DNA of 64,000 nt from Variovorax sp. DXTD-1 (GTDB lineage: Bacteria; Pseudomonadota; Gammaproteobacteria; Burkholderiales; Burkholderiaceae_C): assembly GCF_003984625.1 (NCBI RefSeq), contig NZ_RWKH01000009.1, positions 124,001 to 188,000 on the forward strand, read 5' to 3'. The position numbers and the translations under genes were made by a program. This document shows positions 37,997 to 47,411 of the stretch, piece after piece; position 1 is the first letter of the stretch; each line of letters begins with the position of its first letter. Under the pieces are notes generated by a model. That model did no database searches. It was not told the origin of the DNA and saw nothing but the letters and a program-made list of their open reading frames with translations.

Positions 37997-40009
37997 ATGT
38001 TCTCGACGGCATTCCTCGACATCCCCCCGCTGGCGTCGGCCGCGGGCACCGTTCAGCTGCCGGGCTCCAAGAGCATTTCGAACCGCGTGCTGCTGTTGGC
38101 GGCGCTCGCGAGCGGCACCACCACCATCCACGACCTGCTCGATTCCGACGACACCCGCGTGATGCTCGATGCGCTTCGCGCGCTGGGCTGCGGCATCGAC
38201 GCCGCGGGCAGCACGCTGCGCGTGACCGGCATCGATGGGCAACTGAAGTCCAAAGGCCAGCTGCTTCCGCTTTTCCTCGGCAATGCCGGCACCGCGATGC
38301 GCCCGCTGACCGCGGCACTGTCGCTGCTCGGCGGTGATTTCGAACTGAGCGGCGTGCCGCGCATGCATGAGCGGCCGATCGGCGATCTAGTCGATGCGCT
38401 GACCCAGCTCGGCTGCCGCATCGATTACCTCGGCAACCCTGGCTACCCGCCGCTGCGCATCAGCCCGGTCGATCACGGCGCGCTGGTGCTCGATGCGCCT
38501 ATCCGCGTGCGGGGCGATGTGTCGAGCCAGTTTCTCACCGCCCTGCTGCTGGCGCTGCCGCTCGCCGCCCGCAAGGACATCGTCATCGAGGTGGTGGGCG
38601 AACTCATCTCCAAGCCGTACATCGAGATCACGCTGAACCTGCTCGCGCGCTTCGGCATCACGGTGCGGCGCGACGGCTGGGAGCGCTTCACCATTCCGGC
38701 CGGCAGCAGCTACAGCTCGCCGGGCGATATCCACGTCGAGGCCGACGCGTCCTCCGCCAGCTATTTCATAGCGCTCGGGGCCATTGCCGCCGGCAGTTCG
38801 GACCGCGACGGCATACGGATCGAAGGCGTCGGCGCCGATTCGATCCAGGGCGACATCCGCTTCATCGACGCAGCCCGGCAAATGGGCGCGCGGGTCGACA
38901 GCGGGCCCAACTGGCTCGAAGTGCGCCGCGGCGCCTGGCCGCTCAAGGCCATCGACCTGGACGCCAACCACATTCCCGATGCCGCGATGACGCTGGCCGT
39001 GATGGCGCTCTATGCCGACGGGCCCAGCACCTTGCGCAACATTGCGAGCTGGCGGGTCAAGGAAACCGATCGCATCGACGCCATGGCCAACGAGCTGAGA
39101 AAGCTCGGCGCCACCGTTGAATCCGGCCCCGATTTCATCCGGGTGCATCCGCTCGCGCCGGCCGATTGGCAGGCTGCCGCCATCCGCACCTACGACGACC
39201 ATCGCGTGGCAATGTGCTTCTCGCTCGCGGCGTTCAACCCGGCCCGGGTGCCGGTGCGCATTCTCGAGCCGCATTGCGTCGCGAAGACCTTCCCGGACTA
39301 CTTCGAAACCCTGTTCTCGGTCGCCGAGGCCACGGAAATACCCGTGATCTGCATCGACGGCCCCACCGCCTCCGGCAAGGGCACGCTCGCCGCCGAGGTG
39401 GCGCGCCTGCTGGGCTATCACTACCTGGATTCCGGCTCTCTCTACCGCGTGACCGGCCTGGCCATGCGGCGCGCCGGTCTCAGCGCCGATTCGCAGCACG
39501 AGACGCAGATTGCCGCGATGGCGCGCACCCTGCCCCTGCACTTTGCCGAAGGCAAGGTCTTGCTGGCCGGCGAAGACGTGAGCGATGAAATCCGCACCGA
39601 AGCCGCGGGCATGGACGCCTCCCGCGTTTCCACGCTTCCCGGGGTGCGAGAGGCCCTTTTGGCCCTGCAGCAACGGTTTCGGCAGCTTCCGGGCCTGGTG
39701 GCCGACGGGCGCGACATGGGCACCGTGATCTTCCCCGACGCAGAGCTCAAGGTGTTCCTGACGGCCAGCGCCGCCCAGCGGGCCGAGCGCCGGCATAAGC
39801 AGTTGATTTCAAAGGGTATTTCGACTACACTTGACAGTCTTCGCTCCGACTTGGAAGCGCGCGACGCCCGGGACTCGTCCCGCAGCGTTGCACCTCTCAA
39901 GCCGGCGCAGGATGCGCGCCACCTCGACAACTCCCAGCTGTCCATCGAGCAATCGATCGATACGGTGTTGACCTGGTGGCAGCAAGTACAGCCTTTCAAG
40001 TCCGCTTGA
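37997..40009 (+). CDS. aroA-cmk: Fused EPSP synthase / cytidylate kinase
   Basis: This 670-residue fusion carries the sixth shikimate-pathway enzyme and the CMP/dCMP kinase in one chain. The EPSP synthase part (1-447) has [43 protein letters not shown] and [19 protein letters not shown]. The kinase part (448-670) has the Walker [22 protein letters not shown], and [13 protein letters not shown]. No stop or frameshift lies at the junction near base 39340, so the fusion is real in this sequence. It is known in Comamonadaceae. In most other bacteria aroA and cmk are adjacent separate genes. Confidence 0.96.
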   Translation: MFSTAFLDIPPLASAAGTVQLPGSKSISNRVLLLAALASGTTTIHDLLDSDDTRVMLDALRALGCGIDAAGSTLRVTGIDGQLKSKGQLLPLFLGNAGTAMRPLTAALSLLGGDFELSGVPRMHERPIGDLVDALTQLGCRIDYLGNPGYPPLRISPVDHGALVLDAPIRVRGDVSSQFLTALLLALPLAARKDIVIEVVGELISKPYIEITLNLLARFGITVRRDGWERFTIPAGSSYSSPGDIHVEADASSASYFIALGAIAAGSSDRDGIRIEGVGADSIQGDIRFIDAARQMGARVDSGPNWLEVRRGAWPLKAIDLDANHIPDAAMTLAVMALYADGPSTLRNIASWRVKETDRIDAMANELRKLGATVESGPDFIRVHPLAPADWQAAAIRTYDDHRVAMCFSLAAFNPARVPVRILEPHCVAKTFPDYFETLFSVAEATEIPVICIDGPTASGKGTLAAEVARLLGYHYLDSGSLYRVTGLAMRRAGLSADSQHETQIAAMARTLPLHFAEGKVLLAGEDVSDEIRTEAAGMDASRVSTLPGVREALLALQQRFRQLPGLVADGRDMGTVIFPDAELKVFLTASAAQRAERRHKQLISKGISTTLDSLRSDLEARDARDSSRSVAPLKPAQDARHLDNSQLSIEQSIDTVLTWWQQVQPFKSA

Positions 40010-40213
40010 AGGCTCGCGCCAGCTGGGTGTTCCGGGTGGCGCATACCGCTCCAGCAGGCTCTTCTCGCGCGACAGCGCACCGGCCGGCTGGTTGTTCAAC
40101 CAACCCGGGTTTATATCCAAAAAGCCCACAAAACCGCCGTCTCCAGACCCACAGCAGCCGCACGCAATTTCGCATGAGCGCCTGCCAACCCTGCCTGACG
40201 GAAGGAACCATAA

Positions 40214-41902
40214 ATGTCTGAATCTTTTGCCGACCTATTCGAAGAATCCCTGAAGCGTTCCGAAATGCGCACCGGCGAGGTCATCACGGCCGAAGTCGTG
40301 CGTGTCGAACACAACCACGTCGTCGTCAACGCTGGCCTCAAGTCCGAAGCGTACGTGCCGATCGAGGAGTTCAAGAACGACAAGGGCGAACTCGAAGTCC
40401 AGGCCGGCGATTTCGTTTCCGTTGCCATCGGCAGCGTTGAAAACGGCTACGGCGACACCATCCTCTCGCGCGACACCGCCAAGCGTCTGGCCTCGTGGCT
40501 CGCGCTCGAGAAGGCCCTGGAATCCGGCGACTTCGTCACCGGCACCACCAGCGGCAAGGTCAAGGGCGGCCTCACGGTGCTCGTCAACGGCATCCGCGCA
40601 TTCCTGCCGGGCTCGCTGATCGATACGCGTCCGATCAAGGATCTGACGCCGTACGAAAACAAGACCATGGAATTCAAGGTCATCAAGCTCGACCGCAAGC
40701 GCAACAACGTCGTGCTGTCGCGCCGTGCCGTGGTCGAAGCCAGCATGGGCGAAGAACGCGCCAAGCTGATGGAAACCCTGAAGGAAGGCGCAGTCGTGCG
40801 CGGTGTCGTCAAGAACATCACCGAATACGGTGCGTTCGTCGACCTCGGCGGCATCGACGGCTTGCTGCACATCACCGACATGGCTTGGCGCCGTGTCCGC
40901 CACCCGAGCGAAGTCGTTCAGGCCGGCCAGGAAATCACCGCCAAGATCCTCAAGTTCGACACCGAGAAGAACCGTGTCTCGCTGGGTCTCAAGCAAATGG
41001 GCGACGACCCGTGGATGGGCGTTTCGCGCCGCTACCCGCAATCGACCCGCCTGTTCGGCAAGGTCACGAACATTGCCGACTACGGCGCGTTCGTCGAACT
41101 CGAACCCGGCATCGAAGGCCTGGTGCACGTTTCCGAAATGGACTGGACCAACAAGAACATCGCTCCGAACAAGATCGTCTCGCTGGGCGACGAAGTCGAA
41201 GTCATGGTCCTCGAAATCGACGAAGACAAGCGCCGTATCAGCCTGGGCATGAAGCAGTGCAAGGCCAACCCGTGGCAAGAGTTCGCGCAAAACACCAAGC
41301 GCGGCGACCGCGTCAAGGGCCCGATCAAGTCGATCACCGACTTCGGCGTGTTCGTGGGTCTGGCTGCCGGCATCGACGGCCTGGTTCACCTCTCGGACCT
41401 CTCGTGGAACGAAGCCGGCGAAACCGCCGTTCGCAACTACAAGAAGGGCCAGGAAGTCGAAGCCATCGTGCTGGCAGTCGACGTCGACCGCGAGCGCATC
41501 AGCCTGGGCATCAAGCAGCTCGACAGCGATCCGTTCACCACGTTCACCACCGTGAACGACAAGGGCCAGATCGTGACCGGCAAGGTCAAGACGGTTGACG
41601 CCCGCGGCGCTGAAATCGACCTCGGCGAAGACATCCTCGGCTACCTGCGTGCTTCGGAAATCTCGCGCGACCGCGTCGAAGATGCCCGCAACGTGCTGAA
41701 GGAAGGCGACGAAGTCACTGCCATCGTGCTGAACGTGGATCGCAAGACCCGCAACATCCAGCTGTCGATCAAGCAGAAGGACATGGTCGACGAACAAGGC
41801 GCCATGGCCAACCTGAGCCAGCAGTCGGCACGCGAAAACGCGGGCACGACCAGCCTGGGCGCACTGCTGCGCGCCAAGCTCGACAACAACGACAGCAAGT
41901 AA
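40214..41902 (+). CDS. rpsA: 30S ribosomal protein S1
   Basis: S1 (562 residues) binds mRNA at the ribosome. Six S1 repeats are visible; the later ones share the pattern GAFVDL/GAFVEL/GVFVGL followed by [16 protein letters not shown] and GLVHLSDL. The Shine-Dalgarno GGAAGGAA precedes the ATG. The 204 bases between cmk and rpsA contain no gene and probably hold a promoter and the leader used for S1 autoregulation, though I see no specific structure. A terminator follows at 41913-41952. Confidence 0.98.
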   Translation: MSESFADLFEESLKRSEMRTGEVITAEVVRVEHNHVVVNAGLKSEAYVPIEEFKNDKGELEVQAGDFVSVAIGSVENGYGDTILSRDTAKRLASWLALEKALESGDFVTGTTSGKVKGGLTVLVNGIRAFLPGSLIDTRPIKDLTPYENKTMEFKVIKLDRKRNNVVLSRRAVVEASMGEERAKLMETLKEGAVVRGVVKNITEYGAFVDLGGIDGLLHITDMAWRRVRHPSEVVQAGQEITAKILKFDTEKNRVSLGLKQMGDDPWMGVSRRYPQSTRLFGKVTNIADYGAFVELEPGIEGLVHVSEMDWTNKNIAPNKIVSLGDEVEVMVLEIDEDKRRISLGMKQCKANPWQEFAQNTKRGDRVKGPIKSITDFGVFVGLAAGIDGLVHLSDLSWNEAGETAVRNYKKGQEVEAIVLAVDVDRERISLGIKQLDSDPFTTFTTVNDKGQIVTGKVKTVDARGAEIDLGEDILGYLRASEISRDRVEDARNVLKEGDEVTAIVLNVDRKTRNIQLSIKQKDMVDEQGAMANLSQQSARENAGTTSLGALLRAKLDNNDSK

Positions 41903-41912
41903 GCTGAGCCAG

Positions 41913-41952
41913 AAGACAGAGCAGGCCCTGGGGCCGCTCTGTCTTTTTTTTT
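41913..41952 (+). terminator. Rho-independent terminator after rpsA
   Basis: The stem AAGACAGAGC/GCTCTGTCTT (10 bp) encloses a smaller GGCC/GGCC stem and is followed by nine or more T residues. It starts 11 bases after the rpsA stop and ends 23 bases before the ihfB start. Confidence 0.93.
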
Positions 41953-41974
41953 CGTCCACGTTTTTGTTTGGCCT

Positions 41975-42301
41975 ATGACCCGCTCTGACCTCGTCGAAGA
42001 ACTCGCAGCGCGCTTTGCGCAGCTGACGCACCGCGATGCCGAATACGCCGTCAAGACCATCCTCGACGCAATGAGCGACGCGCTGGTGCGCGGGCATCGC
42101 ATCGAGATCCGCGGTTTCGGCAGCTTTTCGGTCAGCCGGCGTCCGCCGCGCATCGGCCGCAACCCGCGTTCGGGCGAAAGCGTTCAGATTCCCGAAAAGC
42201 GGGTGCCGCACTTCAAGCCGGGCAAGGCGCTGCGCGAAGCGGTCGACGCCAAGACCGCCGAACTCGGCGGCAGCAAGGAAGCCAGGAGCAGCAAGCCCTG
42301 A
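41975..42301 (+). CDS. ihfB: Integration host factor subunit beta
   Basis: IhfB (108 residues) is half of the IHF DNA-bending protein, which also assists sigma-54 promoters such as those noted in this window. Seen are [31 protein letters not shown] and [20 protein letters not shown] with the DNA-inserting Pro. The C-terminus is about 14 residues longer than in E. coli. There is no Shine-Dalgarno, and the gene follows directly after the rpsA terminator. Confidence 0.96.
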   Translation: MTRSDLVEELAARFAQLTHRDAEYAVKTILDAMSDALVRGHRIEIRGFGSFSVSRRPPRIGRNPRSGESVQIPEKRVPHFKPGKALREAVDAKTAELGGSKEARSSKP

Positions 42302-42350
42302 TCCGCATGGATGATGCAAACGTAGAATGCTCCCGGCAACGGGAATGGCT

Positions 42351-42692
42351 ATGAAATACCTCCTGTGGCTGCTCAAGGCAGCCATTTTTTTTACGCTTTT
42401 CGCCTTCGCGCTGAACAACCAGCACGACGCGACCGTCTATTTCTTCTTCGGCACCCACTGGCGCGCGCCGCTGGTGCTTGTCGTGCTTGCAGCCTTCGCC
42501 GGCGGACTCGTGGTGGGTGCGCTCGGCATGCTGCCCGGATGGTGGAAGCACCGTGCCGCCGCGGCGGCGCAACAGCCTTCCGCGCCCCAGCAAACCCCGG
42601 CCACGACCGGATCGGCGGCAGCGCCTGCTGCTGCGCCGGCCCCGTCCATCTCCGCCACCGACCTTCCCGCCGTACGTCAACATGGACTTTGA
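42351..42692 (+). CDS. lapA: LapA-family (DUF1049) inner membrane protein
   Basis: This 113-residue protein has two transmembrane helices (LLWLLKAAIFFTLFAFALN and LVLVVLAAFAGGLVVGALG) with the conserved NNQHDATVYFFFG between them, as in LapA/YciS. The C-terminal tail is a long Ala/Pro-rich stretch not seen in E. coli. The ATG at 42351 gives MKYLLWLLK; an ATG two codons earlier is equally open. It overlaps lapB by 11 bases. In E. coli LapA acts with LapB in controlling LPS synthesis. Confidence 0.85.
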   Translation: MKYLLWLLKAAIFFTLFAFALNNQHDATVYFFFGTHWRAPLVLVVLAAFAGGLVVGALGMLPGWWKHRAAAAAQQPSAPQQTPATTGSAAAPAAAPAPSISATDLPAVRQHGL

Positions 42693-43860
42693 TCCCAGCT
42701 GGCTGCTGATCAGCCTGCCCGTCGCTTTTGTGCTGGGCTGGCTCGCATCGCGCTTCGACATCCGGCAGCTCAAGCTCGAAAACAGGCAAGCCCCGAAGGC
42801 CTATTTCCGCGGCCTCAACTTCCTGCTCAACGAGCAGCAGGACCAGGCCATCGATGCCTTCATCGAAGCCGTGCAGAACGACCCCGACACGCAGGAACTG
42901 CACTTCGCGCTCGGCAACCTGTTCCGCCGACGTGGCGAATATCAGCGCGCAGTGCGCGTTCACGAACATCTGCTGGGCCGCGGCGACCTGAGCCGCGGCG
43001 ACCGGGAGCGCGCGCAGCACGCATTGGCGCAAGATTTCCTGCGTGCCGGCCTGCTCGATCGCGCCGAAGCCGCGCTGCAAAAGCTCGAGGGCACGCGCTA
43101 CGAGAACGAAGCCCGGCTCTCGCTGCTGGCCATCTACGAACGTTCGCGCGAATGGACCCAGGCCGCCGACGTGGCGCAGAAACTCGATGAGTCCGACCAG
43201 GCGAGCTACAGCACGCGCCGGGCTCATCATCTGTGCGAACAGGCCGCCGAACAGGTGGCGGCCGGCGATCTGGCCACTGCGGGCCGGCTGCTCGCAGAGG
43301 CGGTGGCGCTGGCTCCGCAGGCGCCGCGCCCGGCCATCGATTCCGCCACGCTGCAGTTGCGCAACGGCGAAGCCGCCGCGGCCTTCGACACCCTCGTTGC
43401 CCTGGGCGACACCGCCCCGCTCGCGCTACCCTTGTATGCCCCCGCGCTGCAGCAGGCCGCGGTTTCCGCGCACCGCGAAGGTGAAGCGCTCGCGCTGCTG
43501 CAACGGCGCTATGCCGATTCACCGTCGATCGACGTGCTCGAGGCGCTGATGGCACTCGGCGGCTCGCCGACCACGGCCATTCCGGCGGCCGATGGTCAGC
43601 CGCTCGCGCCGCGCGACGGCTATATCGCGCATCTGGCCCAACAGCCCTCGCTGGTTGCCGCTTCGCGCTGGCTCGCCGGTGAGCGCTTCGAGCATGAGCA
43701 GTTTCATCCGCAAGTGCAGCGCGCGCTCGACCAGGCCACCCGTCCGCTGATGCGCTATCGCTGCGCCGCATGCGGCTTCGAGGCGCACCAGTACTTCTGG
43801 CACTGTCCGGGTTGCCAGGCTTGGGACAGCTACCCGCCGCGCCGCGTCGAAGAACTCTGA
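42682..43860 (+). CDS. lapB: LapB (LPS assembly TPR protein with rubredoxin-like domain)
   Basis: LapB (392 residues) regulates LPS synthesis by guiding FtsH to LpxC. It has an N-terminal membrane helix (LLISLPVAFVLGWLASRF), TPR repeats (about 45-340, starting with YFRGLNFLLNEQQDQAIDAF) and a C-terminal rubredoxin-like zinc domain with CAACGF and CPGC pairs in YRCAACGFEAHQYFWHCPGC. The ATG at 42682 lies inside the end of lapA. A palindrome follows the stop. Confidence 0.93.
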   Translation: MDFDPSWLLISLPVAFVLGWLASRFDIRQLKLENRQAPKAYFRGLNFLLNEQQDQAIDAFIEAVQNDPDTQELHFALGNLFRRRGEYQRAVRVHEHLLGRGDLSRGDRERAQHALAQDFLRAGLLDRAEAALQKLEGTRYENEARLSLLAIYERSREWTQAADVAQKLDESDQASYSTRRAHHLCEQAAEQVAAGDLATAGRLLAEAVALAPQAPRPAIDSATLQLRNGEAAAAFDTLVALGDTAPLALPLYAPALQQAAVSAHREGEALALLQRRYADSPSIDVLEALMALGGSPTTAIPAADGQPLAPRDGYIAHLAQQPSLVAASRWLAGERFEHEQFHPQVQRALDQATRPLMRYRCAACGFEAHQYFWHCPGCQAWDSYPPRRVEEL

Positions 43861-43866
43861 GCAACA

Positions 43867-43885
43867 TTCCGAACATGTTTCGGAA
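43867..43885. repeat. Short palindrome after lapB
   Basis: The arms TTCCGAA (43867-43873) and TTCGGAA (43879-43885) are perfect complements with a 5-base spacer. There is no T-run, so it is a poor terminator. It could be a protein-binding site or a weak hairpin. A second inverted repeat, GCCGAC/GTCGGC, lies at 43956-43973 in the same gap. Confidence 0.45.
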
Positions 43886-44007
43886 CAATGGTGACCGGCG
43901 GCCCCGCGGGGCGCAAAGCCGTCAACGCCCCTTTCCCTGAACCCGTTGAACGCGAGCCGACGCCTGTGTCGGCACGCAGTCAAATCAACAATTCAGGGAG
44001 TTCAATC

Positions 44008-44373
44008 ATGTTCAAGAAAATCCTGGCCGCCATGGCCATGCTGTTTGCGGTTGCCTCGTTCGCCGCTGTCGACGTCAACAAGGGCACGGCAGCCGATCTC
44101 GACGGCATCAAGGGCGTCGGCCCTGCAATGTCCAAGCGCATCCTCGACGCCCGCAAGGAAGGCGAGTTCAAGGACTGGCCCGACTTCATGCAGCGCATCA
44201 AGGGCGTGAAGGAAAAGAAGGCCGAGAAGCTGTCGGCCGAAGGTCTCACGGTCAACGGCCAGGCCTTCGGTGGTCAAGCCAGCGCACCGGCCGCAGCCAA
44301 GGCTGACAAGACCGCCAAGCCCGTGAAGGCAGCCGCTGCCCCCGCAGTCGATGCGAAGCCCGCCAAGCCCTGA
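44008..44373 (+). CDS. Exported helix-hairpin-helix protein (ComEA-like)
   Basis: This 121-residue protein has a signal peptide (FKKILAAMAMLFAVASFA), then the ComEA-type helix-hairpin-helix unit VDVNKGTAADLDGIKGVGPA and a second hairpin near IKGVKEKKAEKLSAEG. The tail is Ala/Lys/Pro-rich. ComEA binds DNA in the periplasm during uptake; this short version has only the HhH unit, so a competence role is plausible but unproven. A GGGAG Shine-Dalgarno precedes the ATG, and a terminator follows. Confidence 0.87.
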   Translation: MFKKILAAMAMLFAVASFAAVDVNKGTAADLDGIKGVGPAMSKRILDARKEGEFKDWPDFMQRIKGVKEKKAEKLSAEGLTVNGQAFGGQASAPAAAKADKTAKPVKAAAAPAVDAKPAKP

Positions 44374-44434
44374 TCGAAATCTCAGGGCCTGTTTGCCAGT
44401 TCCGCGCTCGCGGCACCCTGGCAACGCAACGAGC

Positions 44435-44460
44435 AAAGCCGCCGCCAGGGCGGCTTTTTT
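44435..44460 (+). terminator. Rho-independent terminator after the ComEA-like gene
   Basis: The stem AAAGCCGCC/GGCGGCTTT closes a 5-base loop and is followed by further T residues. It lies about 60 bases after the stop and isolates the gene from the TRAP operon. Confidence 0.9.
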
Positions 44461-44525
44461 ATGTGCGCTGCAACAGGAGATGCGGCCATCGCGCGAGCCC
44501 TCGTGGCAGGGAAATGCCTCAGCGG

Positions 44526-44541
44526 TGGCCCGGAATTTGCA
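44526..44541 (+). promoter_or_regulatory. Sigma-54-like promoter of the TRAP transporter operon
   Basis: The sequence TGGCCCGGAATTTGCA matches TGGCAC-N5-TTGCA with one mismatch and exact GG-N10-GC spacing. It lies 45 bases before the dctP start. C4-dicarboxylate TRAP operons are sigma-54 dependent in Pseudomonas aeruginosa, which supports the reading. I found no enhancer palindrome upstream. Confidence 0.75.
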
Positions 44542-44586
44542 CGTATGCTCGCTTTCGTTTTCACTTTCATACGTTCCGGAGCGCTC

Positions 44587-45555
44587 ATGAATCACAAGTT
44601 CGGCATTGCCCTCGCTGGCCTCACCCTCGGCGCCGCAGCCTTCGCGCAAACCAAGTGGGACCTGCCCACCGCCTACCCGGCGAGCAACTTTCACACCGAG
44701 AACAACGTCCAGTTCGCCAGCGATGTCGACAAGGGCAGCGGCGGCAAGCTCAAGATCACCGTGCACGCCAACGCCTCGCTGTTCAAGGCGCCGGAAATCA
44801 AGCGCGCGGTGCAAGGCGGCCAGGCACAGCTCGGCGAAATCCTGCTGGTCAATTACCAGAACGAATGGCAGATGTTCGGCGCCGACGGCATCCCGTTCCT
44901 GGCCGACAGCTACGACGCCGCGTGGAAGCTGTATCAGGCGCAAAAGCCTGTGCTCGAAAAGAAGCTGGCCGAACAAGGCATCGTGCTGCTCTACGCCGTG
45001 GCCTGGCCGCCGCAGGGCATCTTCGTGAAGAAGGAAATCGCTTCCGCCGCCGACCTCAAGGGCGTGAAGTGGCGCGCCTACAGCCCCGCCACCGCACGCA
45101 TCGGCGAGCTGGTCGGTGCACAGCCGGTCACGGTGCAGCAAGCCGAACTGTCGCAAGCCATGGCGACGGGCGTGATCGAGTCGTACATGTCGTCCGGCTC
45201 CACCGGCTATGACACCAAGACCTATGAGTACATCAAGAACTTCTACGACACGCAGGCCTGGCTGCCCAAGAACGCGATGCTCATGAACAAGAAGGCCTTC
45301 GACGCGCTCGACAAGCCTACGCAGGATGCCGTGCTGAAGGCCGCCGCCGATGCTGAAAAGCGCGGCTGGGATATTTCGAAGAAGAAGAACGTCGAGTACC
45401 TCGACCTGCTCAAGAAGAACGGCATGACGGTGCATGTGCCTTCCGCCGCGCTCAAGTCCGACATGAAGAAGGTCGGCGACACCATGCTCAAGGAGTGGAT
45501 CGAAAAGGCCGGTTCCGACGGCCAGGCGGTGGTCGACGCCTACAAGAAGATGTGA
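44587..45555 (+). CDS. dctP: TRAP transporter substrate-binding protein (DctP family)
   Basis: This 322-residue periplasmic protein has a signal peptide (GIALAGLTLGAAAFAQT) and the DctP fold. Family features are HTENNVQFASDVDKGSGGKL, the conserved Arg in VKWRAYSPATARIGELVGA that holds the substrate carboxylate, and VIESYMSSGSTGYDT. It is the first gene of a dctPQM operon. The substrate is probably an organic acid; the exact one cannot be told. GGAG precedes the ATG. Confidence 0.9.
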   Translation: MNHKFGIALAGLTLGAAAFAQTKWDLPTAYPASNFHTENNVQFASDVDKGSGGKLKITVHANASLFKAPEIKRAVQGGQAQLGEILLVNYQNEWQMFGADGIPFLADSYDAAWKLYQAQKPVLEKKLAEQGIVLLYAVAWPPQGIFVKKEIASAADLKGVKWRAYSPATARIGELVGAQPVTVQQAELSQAMATGVIESYMSSGSTGYDTKTYEYIKNFYDTQAWLPKNAMLMNKKAFDALDKPTQDAVLKAAADAEKRGWDISKKKNVEYLDLLKKNGMTVHVPSAALKSDMKKVGDTMLKEWIEKAGSDGQAVVDAYKKM

Positions 45556-45576
45556 CGCAGCACCGAACAGCTTCCG

Positions 45577-46086
45577 ATGCGCAAGACGCTTGATTTTCTC
45601 TACAACAGCGCCGCCGCCCTGGCGGCGCTTTTCATGGTCGGCCTGCTGGTGATGGTGCTGCTCTCCGTGATCGGACGGCAGCTTCACTTCAACCTGCCGG
45701 GCATCGACGCCTATGCGGGCTACCTGATGGCCGGCGCCGGTTTTCTTGCACTCGCGCACACGCTCAAGCGCGGCGAGCATATTCGCGTCACCCTGGTACT
45801 GCAGAACCTGCCACCGGCGGCGCAGCGCTGGCTCGAACGCTGGGCCATGGGCGCAGGCGCCCTGCTCGCGTTGCTGTTCGCGTGGTACAGCGTGCGGCTG
45901 GTGTATCAGTCCCATGACTTTCACGACATCTCCACCGGCAACGACGCCACCCCGCTGTGGCTGCCGCAGCTCTCGATGGCGGTCGGTGCGCTGGTGTTCG
46001 CCATTGCAGCCTTCGACGAGTTCGTGATCGAGTGGCGCGGAAGGCCGGCCAAGCCGGTCGAAACGGAGGCCCTGCGCCATGAGTGA
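45577..46086 (+). CDS. dctQ: TRAP transporter small membrane subunit (DctQ family)
   Basis: This 169-residue protein has four transmembrane helices, beginning with AAALAALFMVGLLVMVLLS, and the family segment AYAGYLMAGAGFLALAHTLKRGEHIRV. It joins the large permease in the inner membrane. It follows dctP after 21 bases and overlaps dctM by 8 bases. Confidence 0.92.
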   Translation: MRKTLDFLYNSAAALAALFMVGLLVMVLLSVIGRQLHFNLPGIDAYAGYLMAGAGFLALAHTLKRGEHIRVTLVLQNLPPAAQRWLERWAMGAGALLALLFAWYSVRLVYQSHDFHDISTGNDATPLWLPQLSMAVGALVFAIAAFDEFVIEWRGRPAKPVETEALRHE

Positions 46087-47380
46087 CATTGCCGTTGCAG
46101 GCCTGCTGATTGCCGCGCTCTTCCTGATTCTTGGCAGCGGCGTATGGATCGGCCTCACGCTCTCCGGCGTGGCATGGATCGCCATGCAGGTTTTCTCGTC
46201 GCGGCCCGCGGGCGATGCCATGGCCGTGACCATCTGGGGTTCGGCCTCGAGCTGGACGCTCACCGCGCTGCCCCTGTTCATATGGATGGGCGAGATCCTG
46301 TTCCGCACGCGGCTCTCGCAGGACATGTTCAAGGGTCTCGCACCGTGGATGCAAAGCCTGCCGGGCCGGCTGCTGCACACCAACGTGGTGGGCTGCGCCG
46401 TGTTCGCAGCGGTGTCGGGCTCGAGCGCGGCCACCTGCGCCACCATCGGCAAGATGAGCCTGCCCGAGCTCAAGCGGCGCGGCTACCCGGACGACATGGT
46501 CATCGGCACACTGGCCGGCGCCGGCACGCTGGGCCTCTTGATTCCGCCTTCGATCATCATGATCGTCTACGGCGTGAGCGCCGACGTCTCCATTGCGCGG
46601 CTGTTCATCGCGGGCGTGATCCCGGGCATCATGCTCGCGCTGCTGTTCTCGGGGTACATCGTGTTCTGGGCGCTGCGTCACCCCGACCGCATTCCCCCGG
46701 CCGATGCCAAGCTGCCCTTTGTCGAGAAGTTGCGGGCCTCGCTGTCTCTGATTCCGGTTGCGCTGCTGATCCTGTCGGTGCTTGGCTCCATCTATGCAGG
46801 CATTGCCACTGCCACCGAAGCGGCGGCGGTGGGTGTCGTGGGCGCCATGATCATCTCGGCCGCGCAGGGCTCGCTCAGTTGGCACAGCTTCAAGGAAGCG
46901 CTGCTCGGCGCCACGCGGCTCTACTGCATGATGGCGCTGATTCTCGCGGGCGCAGCCTTCCTCACGCTCGCCATGGGCTACATCGGCCTGCCGCGCCACC
47001 TGGCCGAGTGGATCGGTTCGCTCGGGCTCTCGAAGTTCCAGCTGATCGTGATGCTGGCGGCGTTCTACGTGGTGCTGGGCTGTTTCCTCGACGGTATCTC
47101 GATGGTGGTGCTCACCATGGGCGTCATCATGCCGACGGTTACCGCTGCCGGCATCGACCCGATCTGGTTCGGCATCTTCATCGTGCTGGTGGTCGAAATG
47201 GCGCAGATCACGCCGCCCGTGGGCTTCAACCTCTTCGTGCTGCAGGGCATGACGGGGAAGGACCTGCTCTACATCGCGCGCGTCACGCTGCCCATGTTCT
47301 TCCTGATGGCGGCGGCCGTGCTCATCATCTACTTCGTGCCGCAACTCGTCACCTGGCTGCCGCAGCAGATGGCGCCATAA
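46079..47380 (+). CDS. dctM: TRAP transporter large permease (DctM family)
   Basis: This 433-residue protein has about twelve hydrophobic segments and moves the substrate with sodium ions. Family motifs are SGSSAATCATIGKMSLPELK, AGAGTLGLLIPPSIIMIVYG and the C-terminal EMAQITPPVGFNLFVLQ. It overlaps dctQ by 8 bases and completes the operon. The next gene, crcB, starts 31 bases later and may be read through. Confidence 0.94.
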   Translation: MSDIAVAGLLIAALFLILGSGVWIGLTLSGVAWIAMQVFSSRPAGDAMAVTIWGSASSWTLTALPLFIWMGEILFRTRLSQDMFKGLAPWMQSLPGRLLHTNVVGCAVFAAVSGSSAATCATIGKMSLPELKRRGYPDDMVIGTLAGAGTLGLLIPPSIIMIVYGVSADVSIARLFIAGVIPGIMLALLFSGYIVFWALRHPDRIPPADAKLPFVEKLRASLSLIPVALLILSVLGSIYAGIATATEAAAVGVVGAMIISAAQGSLSWHSFKEALLGATRLYCMMALILAGAAFLTLAMGYIGLPRHLAEWIGSLGLSKFQLIVMLAAFYVVLGCFLDGISMVVLTMGVIMPTVTAAGIDPIWFGIFIVLVVEMAQITPPVGFNLFVLQGMTGKDLLYIARVTLPMFFLMAAAVLIIYFVPQLVTWLPQQMAP

Positions 47381-47411
47381 GCAGCGCCTCGCGTGCCCCG
47401 ACAATAGGCCC

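Noticed and set aside
40235..42418. Minus-strand open frame of 727 codons
   Set aside because: Antisense to rpsA and ihfB and running through the rpsA terminator; a shadow.
44002..46473. Minus-strand open frame of 823 codons
   Set aside because: Antisense to the ComEA-like gene, two terminators and the TRAP operon; no gene signals.
47381..47411. Fluoride riboswitch before crcB
   Set aside because: The gap is only 31 bases, too short for the aptamer.
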